Part shown: positions 8,792 through 17,590 of the stretch, piece after piece
Layout: each line of letters opens with the position of its first letter
Position numbering within the stretch: the stretch's first letter is position 1
Assembly (NCBI RefSeq): GCF_031127815.1
Contig: NZ_JARXHY010000003.1
Location: forward strand, 466,218-530,217
Direction: 5' to 3'
DNA length: 64,000 nt
Origin: Pelagicoccus sp. SDUM812003
GTDB lineage: Bacteria > Verrucomicrobiota > Verrucomicrobiia > Opitutales > Opitutaceae
Translations under genes and position numbers: made by a program
Notes under the pieces: generated by a model
What the model was told of the DNA's origin: nothing
Seen by the model: only the letters and a program-made list of their open reading frames with translations
Databases searched by the model: none

Positions 8792-8819
8792 TTGCATGTT
8801 AGAGGGCGCTGCCTAGGTT
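8792..8819 (+). promoter_or_regulatory. Possible sigma70 promoter of the nuo operon
   Basis: TTGCAT (8792-8797) and TAGGTT (8814-8819) are 16 bp apart and lie 26 bp before the nuoB start codon. The match to consensus is moderate. Confidence 0.35.
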
Positions 8820-8845
8820 GCGTCGTTTGTAGTGTTCCGAGAAAA

Positions 8846-9364
8846 ATGGTCTCTTCAAACGCAGACATAGGTTACAACAGCAAGGTCGAAGGGGGCGTGA
8901 TCGTCTCCAAGGCGGATGCTGTGATTAACTGGATTCGCACCCATTCCCTTTGGCCGATGCCGATGGGGCTGGCGTGTTGCGCGATCGAGCTCATGGCCTC
9001 GGGCGCTTCAAAGTTCGACATTTCCCGCTTCGGGGCGGAGGTCATGCGGTTTTCGCCTCGACAATCTGACGTTATGATTGTGGCGGGCACGGTGACCTAC
9101 AAGATGGCTCCGGTGGTGCGTCGCATCTATGATCAGATGGCGGAGCCGAAGTGGGTGATCGCCATGGGGGCGTGCGCCTCCTCTGGCGGCATGTACCGCT
9201 CCTACGCCACGTTGCAGGGGGTGGATCGGATCGTCCCGGTCGACGTGTATGTCAGCGGCTGTCCGCCGCGCCCGGAGGCGTTGTTGGACGCTCTTATTAA
9301 GTTGCAGGACAAGGTGATGACCGAGACCTCGACTTCGAATCTACTGAAGGCTAAAGAGGCCTGA
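8846..9364 (+). CDS. nuoB: NADH-quinone oxidoreductase subunit B
   Basis: NuoB carries the N2 iron-sulfur cluster that hands electrons to quinone at the junction of the peripheral and membrane arms of complex I. The 172-aa protein shows the cluster ligands Cys44-Cys45 (LACCAIEL), Cys110 (GACASSGG) and Cys139 (SGCPPRPE). I chose the ATG at 8846; an in-frame ATG at 8777 would add 23 residues unlike the family. It is the first gene of the operon: no nuoA precedes it, only 193 bp and then tRNA-Ser. Confidence 0.96.
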   Translation: MVSSNADIGYNSKVEGGVIVSKADAVINWIRTHSLWPMPMGLACCAIELMASGASKFDISRFGAEVMRFSPRQSDVMIVAGTVTYKMAPVVRRIYDQMAEPKWVIAMGACASSGGMYRSYATLQGVDRIVPVDVYVSGCPPRPEALLDALIKLQDKVMTETSTSNLLKAKEA

Positions 9365-9377
9365 TCCGCTTACGCCG

Positions 9378-9998
9378 ATGATTGCTCAAGATCTTTTAAC
9401 CGCCCTGCAAGGAGTCAGCTCCGACGTGTCAGAGCGGGGTTCCGCTGATTGTCCCGCTTTCAACTGCCCGATCGAGTCCTTGTTCGAGGTATTGAAAACG
9501 CTGCGCGACAACCATGGCTACGACATGCTGGTGGACGCCACGGGAATCGACAATGGGGTGGAGGAGCATCCCCGCTTCACGGTTGTCTATCACCTGCTAT
9601 CGACCAGCGCCCATCGCTACGTGCGGGTGGCCGCGGATTGCGCCGACAGCGAGAAGCCGGTCGCTCCCTCGGTGGTTTCGCTTTGGGAGGCCGCAAACTG
9701 GCACGAGCGCGAGTGCTTCGACCTTCTGGGAATTTCCTACTCCGACCATCCCGACCTTCGCCGCATCTTGATGTGGGACGACTATCCCTACCATCCGTTG
9801 CGCAAGGATTTCCCCTTGGCGGGTCACGAAGAGGACCTTTGGGACGAGGAAATCAGCGAACGCACGGGCACCAAGGTGATTTCCGCCCCGATGGCAGGCG
9901 GCCCGTTCGTCGCCAAGAGCTCGAGTTTCGAGGCCGAGAGGGAGCCTCGAGCCAAGGACGAGAGCTGGAACGAGAAGAAAGAGAAGCCGGGCGAATAG
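9378..9998 (+). CDS. nuoC: NADH-quinone oxidoreductase subunit C (30 kDa)
   Basis: This is the 30-kDa hydrophilic subunit of the complex I Q-module. The 206-aa protein has the signature ANWHERECFDLLGISYSDHPDLRRILMWDDYPYHPLRKDFPL, visible as WEAANWHERECFDLLG then HPDLRRILM. The remaining C-terminus is charged and lysine/glutamate-rich. It starts 13 bp after nuoB and is not fused to nuoD as it is in E. coli. Confidence 0.95.
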   Translation: MIAQDLLTALQGVSSDVSERGSADCPAFNCPIESLFEVLKTLRDNHGYDMLVDATGIDNGVEEHPRFTVVYHLLSTSAHRYVRVAADCADSEKPVAPSVVSLWEAANWHERECFDLLGISYSDHPDLRRILMWDDYPYHPLRKDFPLAGHEEDLWDEEISERTGTKVISAPMAGGPFVAKSSSFEAEREPRAKDESWNEKKEKPGE

Positions 9999-10042
9999 CT
10001 TGTCTCTCTCGCATTCGAAACCACACAGCTGACTTTTGCCCA

Positions 10043-11284
10043 ATGGCTACCGAATCTAAAGAGTACACAATGCCGGATGCGGCCGCCCGCGCTTCGCAGG
10101 CGTCGGAGGAGTTCGAGACGGAAAAGCTCGACCTGAGCGTGGGCCCTTCCCACCCGTCCACCCACGGGGTGCTTCGCCTCAACATCCAGCTCGATGGCGA
10201 GATCATCCAGAATTGCGACCCGGTGGTCGGCTACCTGCATCGCGGGGATGAGAAGATCGCGGAGAACATGACCTACAATCAGTTCGTGCCCTACACGGAC
10301 CGCTTGGACTACTTGGCCCCGCTGGCAAACAACGCCATCTACGCCATCGCGGTGGAGAAGCTGGCAGGCATCGAAGTGCCGGAGCGCTGCCAGGCGATCC
10401 GGGTGCTCACCAGCGAAATGGCCCGAGTCTCTTCGCATCTGCTCGGCCTGGGGGCCTACACCATGGACGTGGGGGCCTTGACGGTGTTCATGATCACCTT
10501 CACCGAGCGCGAGAAGCTTTACGATCTTTTCGAGGAGCTTACCGGAGCGCGTTTTACCACCAGCTACACCCGCGTCGGCGGTCTGCTCAAGGACATGCCG
10601 GATGGTTGGATGGACCGGGTGCTGAAGTTCTGCGACGAGTTTCTGCCGCTCCTGGACGACGTGGAGGAGCTGCTGACGCGCAATCGCATCTTCATCGATC
10701 GCACGGCGGACGTCGGGATCATCTCGAAGGAGGATGCCATCTCCTATGGATTGACCGGACCAAACGCCCGAGCGTCGGGACTGGATCTGGACCTTCGCCG
10801 CGACGCCCCTTACTCCGGCTACGAGAAGTATGATTTCGAAGTGGCGATCGGCGAAAACGGAGACTGCTACGACCGCTACCTCGTTCGCATGGTGGAGATG
10901 CGTCAGAGCATCCGAATCATCCGTCAAGTCATCGAGAAGATGCCCGACGGACCCTACCGCTCGGAAGACCAGAAGAAGATCATCCTGCCGCACAAGGATA
11001 AGACGCTGACCTCCATGGAGGAGCTCATCCAGAACTTCATGATCACCACCGAGGGGCCGCAGATCCCGCCCGGCGAAGTCTATTTCGAAGGCGAGGCCCC
11101 GAAGGGAGCGCTCGGTTTCTTCATCAACAGCCGGGGTGGAGGCGTGCCGTATCGCATGAAGATTCGCGGACCTTCGTTCTGCAACCTCAGCATCCTGCCC
11201 AAGCTCATGAAGGGCTGCATGGTTTCCGACATCGCCTCGATCCTTGGAAGCTTGGACTTCGTGATGGGGGAGTGCGATCGATAG
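10043..11284 (+). CDS. nuoD: NADH-quinone oxidoreductase subunit D (49 kDa)
   Basis: NuoD forms most of the quinone-binding cavity together with NuoB. The 413-aa protein has GPSHPSTHGVLR (quinone-site His), the segment GYLHRGDEKIAE, PYTDRLDYL, and the C-terminal SILGSLDFVMGECDR typical of the family. The ATG at 10043 fits; the open frame runs ~200 codons further 5', but that part overlaps nuoC and does not resemble NuoD. A 99-bp gap follows before nuoE. Confidence 0.96.
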   Translation: MATESKEYTMPDAAARASQASEEFETEKLDLSVGPSHPSTHGVLRLNIQLDGEIIQNCDPVVGYLHRGDEKIAENMTYNQFVPYTDRLDYLAPLANNAIYAIAVEKLAGIEVPERCQAIRVLTSEMARVSSHLLGLGAYTMDVGALTVFMITFTEREKLYDLFEELTGARFTTSYTRVGGLLKDMPDGWMDRVLKFCDEFLPLLDDVEELLTRNRIFIDRTADVGIISKEDAISYGLTGPNARASGLDLDLRRDAPYSGYEKYDFEVAIGENGDCYDRYLVRMVEMRQSIRIIRQVIEKMPDGPYRSEDQKKIILPHKDKTLTSMEELIQNFMITTEGPQIPPGEVYFEGEAPKGALGFFINSRGGGVPYRMKIRGPSFCNLSILPKLMKGCMVSDIASILGSLDFVMGECDR

Positions 11285-11383
11285 AATTTTGTCGCCTAAG
11301 AACGACACGGATATTCACGAATTGGATACAGGTTATTCGAGTCAGTTTGTGAAAGACCGTGGTTCGAAACGACTCTTAAGAAA

Positions 11384-11866
11384 ATGAACTTAAAGCCAGA
11401 GACACTAGCTGAAATCGAAGCGGCGATTCCGAAGTATCCGGATCCGCGCAGCGCGGTCATGCCTTTGTTGCATGCGATTCAGAAGGACCAGGGACTGCTG
11501 ACGAACGAAGCGGCGGAGTGGGTCGCCAAGAAGCTGGGCATCGAGCCGATCAATGTGCTTTCGGTGATCACGTTCTATCCCTTCTTTCGTCAGCATAAGA
11601 TAGGCAAGCGCCACATCCGCGTTTGCCGCACGCTATCCTGCGCCATGGCGGGCGGAGCCAAGGTCTGCGATACCATGCTGAAGGAGTTCGAGACGGAATT
11701 GAACGAAGTCTCCCCGGATGGAGAAGTGACCGTCGAATTCGCCGAGTGTCTGGCCAGTTGCGGCAGCGCCCCGGTGATGCTGGTGGACGAGGAATTGCAC
11801 GAGAATCTCGACGTGGCGAAGGCCAAGGCTCTCTGCGAGAAGATCAAAGCGGAGGCGAAAGCGTAG
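11384..11866 (+). CDS. nuoE: NADH-quinone oxidoreductase subunit E (24 kDa)
   Basis: NuoE is the 2Fe-2S (N1a) subunit of the NADH-oxidising module. The 160-aa thioredoxin-like protein carries the four ligands Cys81, Cys86, Cys122 and Cys126 in the expected C-x4-C and C-x3-C spacing (CRTLSC and CLASC). It lies 5 bp before nuoF, with which it forms a subcomplex. Confidence 0.96.
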   Translation: MNLKPETLAEIEAAIPKYPDPRSAVMPLLHAIQKDQGLLTNEAAEWVAKKLGIEPINVLSVITFYPFFRQHKIGKRHIRVCRTLSCAMAGGAKVCDTMLKEFETELNEVSPDGEVTVEFAECLASCGSAPVMLVDEELHENLDVAKAKALCEKIKAEAKA

Positions 11867-11871
11867 TTAAA

Positions 11872-13236
11872 ATGGCGATACATCCCAAGGAACAGCGCCT
11901 GATTCTCAAGTATGCTGACGAGGAAGGCTATACGCCGAAGATCGACAGCTACATGGCTCACGGCGGCTACGACATGCTCAAAAAGGCGGTCACTATGGAG
12001 CCGCAGAGCATCATCGACGAAGTCAAGAAGTCCGGCTTGCGCGGCCGCGGCGGAGCCGGATTCCCGTGCGGGGTGAAGTGGAGCTTCGTCGATCGCAAGT
12101 CCGGCAAGCCCATCTATCTGATCTGCAATTGCGACGAGTCGGAGCCGGGCACCTTCAAGGATCGCCAGATCGTGCACAAGGATCCGCACCAGCTGATTGA
12201 GGGCATGATGATTTCCTGCTTCGCCAACAATGTGGCGAAGGCCTTCATCTACATTCGCGAGGAGATGCCGCACGGCGCCCGCATTTTGGACGAAGCGATT
12301 TTGGAAGCGAAGGAAAAGGGCTTCGTCGGCGACAATGTATGCGGATCCGGATACAGCTGCGACATCGTCGTGCACCGCGGAGCCGCGGCCTACATTTGCG
12401 GCGAGGAGACGGGGCTCATCGAATCTCTGGAAGGCAAGCGCGCCAATCCGCGCATCAAGCCGCCTTATTTCCCTGCGGTTCTCGGTCTCTACAATTGCCC
12501 GACCATCGTCAACAATGTGGAAACGCTCTGCAACGCGGTACACATTCTGCAGATGGGGGCGGAAGGCTTCGCCAAAATCGGCCGTCCCAACAATACGGGT
12601 ACGCGCATCTGGTGCGTTTCCGGCGGGGTGCAGCGTCCTGGCTACTACGAAGTGGCGGACGTCACGCTCGGCGAACTGGTCAACGACATCTGCGGCGGGC
12701 CGCTTCCCGGCCGAAAGATCAAGGCCATCATCCCTGGCGGCTCTTCGATGAAGATCTTGAAAAACGGCGAGCGCTACAAGGGCAAGAATCCGGACGGTAG
12801 CGAATACGACTGGGGTCTAGAGGACATTCCGCTCGACTACGATGGAATCGCGGCGGCGGGGTCCATGTCCGGTTCCGGCGGCATGATGGTGCTCGACGAC
12901 AGCGTTTCCATCCCGGCGGCGTTAGCCAACCTGATGGCTTTCTATTCTCACGAGAGTTGCGGCCAGTGCACGCCGTGTCGCGAAGGCTCGCTTTGGCTCA
13001 AGAAGATTACCTCCCGCATGGTTCATGGCCAAGCCCGCAAGGAAGACGTGGATTTGATGCTTAGCGTGGCCGACCAGATCGCTGGCCGCACCATCTGCGC
13101 CTTCGGTTTCGCGGTGGCGTGGCCGGTGCAGAGCTACATCGCAAAGTTTGAAGAAGAATTTAGAGAATACGCCGAGCAGCTCAGCGATCCGAACGCTGAC
13201 CGTGAACGCATAAAGGAACTCGCGTGCAATGGCTGA
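11872..13236 (+). CDS. nuoF: NADH-quinone oxidoreductase subunit F (51 kDa)
   Basis: NuoF binds NADH and FMN and holds cluster N3. The 454-aa protein shows the FMN/NADH-site text GLRGRGGAGFPCGVKW, CNCDESEPGTFKDR and the GEETGLIESLEG loop. The 4Fe-4S ligands are Cys363, Cys366 and Cys369 (CGQCTPC) and Cys409 (TICAFG). The ATG at 11872 follows nuoE by 5 bp. The last 8 bp overlap the nuoG start, indicating translational coupling. Confidence 0.96.
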   Translation: MAIHPKEQRLILKYADEEGYTPKIDSYMAHGGYDMLKKAVTMEPQSIIDEVKKSGLRGRGGAGFPCGVKWSFVDRKSGKPIYLICNCDESEPGTFKDRQIVHKDPHQLIEGMMISCFANNVAKAFIYIREEMPHGARILDEAILEAKEKGFVGDNVCGSGYSCDIVVHRGAAAYICGEETGLIESLEGKRANPRIKPPYFPAVLGLYNCPTIVNNVETLCNAVHILQMGAEGFAKIGRPNNTGTRIWCVSGGVQRPGYYEVADVTLGELVNDICGGPLPGRKIKAIIPGGSSMKILKNGERYKGKNPDGSEYDWGLEDIPLDYDGIAAAGSMSGSGGMMVLDDSVSIPAALANLMAFYSHESCGQCTPCREGSLWLKKITSRMVHGQARKEDVDLMLSVADQIAGRTICAFGFAVAWPVQSYIAKFEEEFREYAEQLSDPNADRERIKELACNG

Positions 13237-14929
13237 GGAAAAGAAAGACAATCTGATCACCGTCAACATCGACGGCATCGACCTGCAGGTGCCCCCGGGT
13301 ACGAACATGGTCGATGCGGTCAAGATGCTCGGCAAGGAAGTCCCGCACTATTGCTACCACCCGAAACTCTCGGTGGCGGGCAACTGCCGCATGTGCCTGG
13401 TGGAAATGGGCATGCCTGGAAAGGATCGCGCCACTGGAGAGCCCATGCTCAACGAGGACGGCTCCCCGAAGATCATGTGGATGCCGGGTCCTGCCATCGC
13501 TTGCGGGACCAAGGCGGCCCCGGGGATGCACATCAAGACCAATTCGCCCAAGGCCGTCGAGTCGCGGGAGGCGGTCACCGAGTTTCTCTTGATCAATCAC
13601 CCGCTGGATTGCCCCATTTGCGATCAGGCTGGAGAATGCAAGCTGCAGGAGTTTTCGGCGTCACACGGGCGTGGATACAGCCGTTTCATCGAAGCGAAAA
13701 ACGTGAAGCCGAAACGCACGCGTCTCGGGCCTAGGGTAACGCTCGACGACGAGCGCTGCATCCTTTGTTCGCGCTGCGTTCGCTTTTCGCAGGAGATCGC
13801 CAAGGACGACGTGCTCGGTTTTATCGATCGTGGCAGCTATTCGACGCTGACCTGTTTCCCAGGCAAGGAGCTCGCGAATAATTACTCTTTGAATACGGTG
13901 GACATCTGCCCGGTGGGAGCGCTCACCAGTACCGACTTCCGATTCAAGATGCGCGTTTGGTTTCTTAAGGAGACCAAGAGCATCGACTTGGAAACTTCGG
14001 TCGGATGCAATACGGTGGTTTCTTCTCGCGAAGGAAAGATCTACCGCATCACCCCGCGTCAGAATGACGAGGTCAACGACACATGGATGCCGGATTCCGG
14101 CCGCGAGCTTTACAAGCAAGTGGAAGCGGAGGACCGCTTGACTGGTTGCGTCGCGGATTCCGTGGCCATCGAGCCTTCCAGGGCGATTGCCGCCGCCGCC
14201 GATGCGCTCAAAGGCGAGGGGATCGCCATCGTCGGCTCCGGTCGATGCACGGTCGAGGAGCAATTCGCTCTGAAAGCTATCGCCGATCAAGTCGGCGCTA
14301 AGGATGTGTATCTGGTTGCTCGATACGGCGAGGATGACGGCATCCTCGTCTCCAAGGATCGCAACCCGAACGTGCGCGGAGCCTTGGCGACCGGTTTGAT
14401 TTCCGATCTGCCGACCGAGACGCTGAGCGATCTGGCGGCCAAGATCGACGCAGGCGAGGTCAAGACCGTGTTCGCAGTACGTGAGGATCTGGTGGCAGCT
14501 GGCTTGAGTGAGGACCAGCTCGCGAAAGTGACGGTGATCGCTCTCGACACGCGCGAGACTCCAACCACCAAAGCGGCGAAAGTGACCATCGCAGGCCTGA
14601 CTCAATTCGAGAAGTCGGGGTCGGTGATCAATCAGCAGTTTCGTATCCAGAAATTTCATAAAGCTGTCCCGGGGCCATCCGGAGCGATCGACGATCTGGC
14701 GGCTCTGGCGGGAATCCAAAGCGCCTTGTCGAGCGACGCCTTCCCGAACTCGGTGGGAACCATCTGGGAAAGAATCGCCGCGTCGGGTAGCCTTTTCGAA
14801 GGCCTCAGCTTCAAGGGAATCTCCGACACCGGTGTCCTGCTCGATGGCAGCTCGTTCGAAGGGCTACCGTTCGTAGAAGGAAAGTCACTACACTTTGAAC
14901 CCAAGAGCGAAGCCGTAGCAGCGGAATAG
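13229..14929 (+). CDS. nuoG: NADH-quinone oxidoreductase subunit G (75 kDa), short form
   Basis: NuoG extends the iron-sulfur wire of complex I. The 566-aa protein has an N-terminal 2Fe-2S ferredoxin domain (CYHPKLSVAGNCRMC), the His/Cys cluster N5 region (HPLDCPICDQAGEC), and the CILCSRC...ICPVGAL cluster N4. The domain that follows is a shortened molybdopterin-oxidoreductase-like region. At 566 aa it is well below the ~690 aa of mitochondrial and ~900 aa of E. coli homologues. The Cys set for the extra cluster N7 is absent (only SVGCNTVV). It overlaps nuoF by 8 bp and precedes nuoH by 5 bp. Confidence 0.94.
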   Translation: MAEEKKDNLITVNIDGIDLQVPPGTNMVDAVKMLGKEVPHYCYHPKLSVAGNCRMCLVEMGMPGKDRATGEPMLNEDGSPKIMWMPGPAIACGTKAAPGMHIKTNSPKAVESREAVTEFLLINHPLDCPICDQAGECKLQEFSASHGRGYSRFIEAKNVKPKRTRLGPRVTLDDERCILCSRCVRFSQEIAKDDVLGFIDRGSYSTLTCFPGKELANNYSLNTVDICPVGALTSTDFRFKMRVWFLKETKSIDLETSVGCNTVVSSREGKIYRITPRQNDEVNDTWMPDSGRELYKQVEAEDRLTGCVADSVAIEPSRAIAAAADALKGEGIAIVGSGRCTVEEQFALKAIADQVGAKDVYLVARYGEDDGILVSKDRNPNVRGALATGLISDLPTETLSDLAAKIDAGEVKTVFAVREDLVAAGLSEDQLAKVTVIALDTRETPTTKAAKVTIAGLTQFEKSGSVINQQFRIQKFHKAVPGPSGAIDDLAALAGIQSALSSDAFPNSVGTIWERIAASGSLFEGLSFKGISDTGVLLDGSSFEGLPFVEGKSLHFEPKSEAVAAE

Positions 14930-14934
14930 ACGCC

Positions 14935-16038
14935 ATGGAACTGACTGATATCATCATCAAATCGATCTACGCGATTGTCGTCGTGAGCGTGCTCATGGGC
15001 TTTTGCTCCTACGCGGTTCTCGCGGAGCGAAAGATCTCCAGTTGGATTCAAGGTCGTGTGGGTCCGAACCGCACCACGCTGCCGTTCATCGGATCGATCC
15101 CGGTGGTGGGCCGTTTTCTGACACGTCTCGGCGTGTTTCAGCCGGTGGCGGACGGATTGAAGTTCCTCTTCAAGGAGGACGTGCTTCCCGGGCACGTGAA
15201 CAAGCTCTACTTCACGCTTGCCCCGGTCATCGCCTTGATTCCCGCCTTGACGACTGTGGTGGTAGTGCCCTTCGGCTACTACGAAAACGCGGCAGGGGAG
15301 GTGGTGAACCTGGTGCTGGCGGACTTGAACGTCGGCATCCTCTTCCTCTTCGCGGTCTCCTCGCTCGGCGTCTACGGAGTCGTGCTGGGCGGATGGGCGT
15401 CCAACTCGAAGTATCCATTTCTTGGAGGCATTCGCGCTTCCGCTCAAATGATCTCCTACGAGCTGGCCATGGGCATCTCGGTGCTGCCGATCTTCATGTG
15501 GGTCAACGCGCCGGGGACGGATGGCAGCTTGAGTCTGGTCGACGTGGTGAACGCCCAAGCGGGCGGGCTATGGTTTGCCATGTGGATGCCGTTTTCCTTC
15601 ATCATTTTCGTGGTTTGCGTTTTTGCGGAAACCAATCGTCTGCCCTTTGACATGGCGGAGTCCGAGACGGAGCTCGTTTCCGGATTCCATACCGAGTACA
15701 GCTCCTTCAAGTTCGGCCTGTTCTTCGTGGGCGAGTACGCTCACATGCTGGTCGGCTCCGCGGTTGTGGCGGTGCTTTTTCTGGGGGGATGGCAGCCGCT
15801 GCCCTTCATGACTTGGGCCGACCTCGGCGTGACGGGCATTTGGGCGGGCATCTTCTCGGTGAGCACGCTGCTCGGGAAGTTGATCGGGTTCATGTTCTTT
15901 TTCATGTGGATCCGCTGGACGCTGCCTCGTTTCCGCTACGACCAAATCATGAAGCTTGGCTGGCAGATGTTGCTTCCCGCATCGATCGCCAATCTGGTGC
16001 TCTACACCTTCATCATCTATTTCATCGAGCGTCCCTAA
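14935..16038 (+). CDS. nuoH: NADH-quinone oxidoreductase subunit H
   Basis: NuoH is the membrane subunit that joins the quinone cavity to the proton-pumping arm. The 367-aa protein is largely hydrophobic with about eight to nine transmembrane helices. It shows the conserved ERKISSWIQGRVGPNR near residue 30, the glutamate-rich loop FAETNRLPFDMAESETELV, and WIRWTLPRFRYDQ near the end. Confidence 0.96.
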   Translation: MELTDIIIKSIYAIVVVSVLMGFCSYAVLAERKISSWIQGRVGPNRTTLPFIGSIPVVGRFLTRLGVFQPVADGLKFLFKEDVLPGHVNKLYFTLAPVIALIPALTTVVVVPFGYYENAAGEVVNLVLADLNVGILFLFAVSSLGVYGVVLGGWASNSKYPFLGGIRASAQMISYELAMGISVLPIFMWVNAPGTDGSLSLVDVVNAQAGGLWFAMWMPFSFIIFVVCVFAETNRLPFDMAESETELVSGFHTEYSSFKFGLFFVGEYAHMLVGSAVVAVLFLGGWQPLPFMTWADLGVTGIWAGIFSVSTLLGKLIGFMFFFMWIRWTLPRFRYDQIMKLGWQMLLPASIANLVLYTFIIYFIERP

Positions 16039-16048
16039 TCCGAATGCA

Positions 16049-16100
16049 GAATGAAGAACGGAGACTCAAACTCGCGCCGAACTCGGAAGACTCTTCATTC
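16049..16100. repeat. 9-bp inverted repeat inside the nuo operon (nuoH-nuoI spacer)
   Basis: GAATGAAGA (16049-16057) is the exact reverse complement of TCTTCATTC (16092-16100). The 34-nt spacer is low-complexity (short CTC/GAAC words). The hairpin lies in the 87-bp nuoH-nuoI gap and ends 25 bp before nuoI. It could serve transcript processing or stability. Confidence 0.4.
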
Positions 16101-16125
16101 GTAACTTTCAACCTTTCGCTCAAAA

Positions 16126-16668
16126 ATGGCTATCGTCGTTAAGAGAAAACCACTCAATCTACTAGAAAAGCTCTACATTCCCGAGATCATCAGAGGTCTT
16201 GGGGTCACCTTCCGCCGCATGTTTTTCGGGGAGACGGTGACCATGGAGTACCCGGAGCAGCGCCCGCCCATACCTGCGGGCTACCGCGGCGTGCCGACCT
16301 TGGTGCGCGATCCGGAAGGCCGCGAGAAATGCGTATCCTGCCAGCTTTGCGAGTTCGTTTGTCCGCCGAAGGCCATCCGCATCACTCCGGGCGAGATCAC
16401 CGAGGATAGCCAGTACGCCCATGTGGAGAAGGCTCCCAAGGAGTTCGAGATCGACATGCTGCGCTGCATCTACTGCGGCATGTGTCAGGAGGTCTGTCCG
16501 GAAGAGGCGATCTGGCTGCAGAACCAGTATTCGACCTCTGGCTACACGAGAGCGGAGATGGTCAACGACAAGCAGAAGCTCTACGAGTTGGGCGGCACGC
16601 TGCCGGACGAGCATTTCAAGTGGAAGAAAAAGAAGGAAGCAGCCGAGCACGGCGGCGGGCATCACTAG
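16126..16668 (+). CDS. nuoI: NADH-quinone oxidoreductase subunit I
   Basis: NuoI is the ferredoxin-like subunit carrying clusters N6a and N6b. The 180-aa protein has two 4Fe-4S motifs, CVSCQLCEFVCPPKAI and CIYCGMCQEVCPEEAI, plus the usual N-terminal amphipathic part. The C-terminal tail is Lys/Glu/His-rich, ending in HGGGHH. It is separated from nuoH by 87 bp that hold an inverted repeat. Confidence 0.96.
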   Translation: MAIVVKRKPLNLLEKLYIPEIIRGLGVTFRRMFFGETVTMEYPEQRPPIPAGYRGVPTLVRDPEGREKCVSCQLCEFVCPPKAIRITPGEITEDSQYAHVEKAPKEFEIDMLRCIYCGMCQEVCPEEAIWLQNQYSTSGYTRAEMVNDKQKLYELGGTLPDEHFKWKKKKEAAEHGGGHH

Positions 16669-16720
16669 GCCGGTCGCCGATGGTTAATTCATCATAGATC
16701 CTCCTCCATCCCATTTCCTC

Positions 16721-17224
16721 ATGACTGAATTGTTTTTCTATCTCTTTTCCGCGATTACCCTTGGGTGTGGGATCGCGGTCGTGTTCAGCCGCAATCCGGT
16801 GAACGCGGCGATGTTTCTTATCCTGGCCTTCACGGGCATGGCGTCGCTGTTTGTGATGTTGGAAGCCTACTTTCTCGCGGTGATCCAGGTGCTTGTCTAC
16901 GCGGGCGCCGTGGTGGTGCTCTTTCTTTTCATCATCATGCTTCTCGATGTTAAGGAGGAGTCGCGGCATCGCGTGAAACTGCTGACCATCGTGGCCAGCG
17001 TAGTGGGATTCGCCATCCTGATCCTCGGCGTGGCGACGGTGGTTTCCACGGACGCGGTCGCGGAATCGGCCCAGACGCTGCCAGCTGTCACCAACAACAC
17101 GCTCAAGAGCTTTGGCTACGAACTATTCACCACCTACCTGCTGCCCATGCAGGTAACCGGCTTCCTCTTGCTGGTGGCCATGATCGGGGTGATCGTTCTC
17201 AGCAAGAAAGTGAAAACCGACTAA
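16721..17224 (+). CDS. nuoJ: NADH-quinone oxidoreductase subunit J
   Basis: This is a small antiporter-module membrane subunit of complex I. The 167-aa protein has five hydrophobic helices. The conserved third helix shows VIQVLVYAGAVVVLFLFIIMLLD, seen here as IQVLVYAGAVVVLF. It sits in the canonical J-K-L-M-N order, 21 bp before nuoK. Confidence 0.94.
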   Translation: MTELFFYLFSAITLGCGIAVVFSRNPVNAAMFLILAFTGMASLFVMLEAYFLAVIQVLVYAGAVVVLFLFIIMLLDVKEESRHRVKLLTIVASVVGFAILILGVATVVSTDAVAESAQTLPAVTNNTLKSFGYELFTTYLLPMQVTGFLLLVAMIGVIVLSKKVKTD

Positions 17225-17245
17225 TCCTCAAATTGAAGATTTCTG

Positions 17246-17551
17246 ATGACTATCGGACTTGAACATTACATCGGCGTGAGCGCCTTGCTCTTCGCCATCG
17301 GATTTTTCGGAGTGCTCTATCGGCGAAACACGCTGGTGATCTACATGTGCCTCGAGCTGATGCTCAACGCGTGCAACCTGGGACTGATCGCCTTTTCCCG
17401 ATATCACGGTGGCATGAGCGGCAACGTGTTCGTCTTTTTCACCATCACGGTAGCGGCGGCGGAAGTCGCGGTCGGCCTCGCCATCATCGTGGCCCTTTTT
17501 CGCAAACGACAAACGGTGCAGGTCAGCGAACTGAACGCGCTCAAGAACTAG
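17246..17551 (+). CDS. nuoK: NADH-quinone oxidoreductase subunit K
   Basis: NuoK is a three-helix membrane subunit with conserved buried glutamates used in proton translocation. The 101-aa protein shows the expected glutamate in [12 protein letters not shown] (second helix) and [17 protein letters not shown] (third helix). Length is exactly that of the family. Confidence 0.95.
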   Translation: MTIGLEHYIGVSALLFAIGFFGVLYRRNTLVIYMCLELMLNACNLGLIAFSRYHGGMSGNVFVFFTITVAAAEVAVGLAIIVALFRKRQTVQVSELNALKN

Positions 17552-17590
17552 TCTTTCGGCAGCAACCGGTACTACAGCAATTTCCCTCCC

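Noticed and set aside
8413..8816. Several overlapping short frames around tRNA-Ser
   Set aside because: They read through a tRNA gene and have no domain or start signal.
9824..11308. 494-codon open frame antisense to nuoD
   Set aside because: It lies wholly opposite real nuo genes and its Arg/His/Asp-rich composition is typical of antisense shadows.
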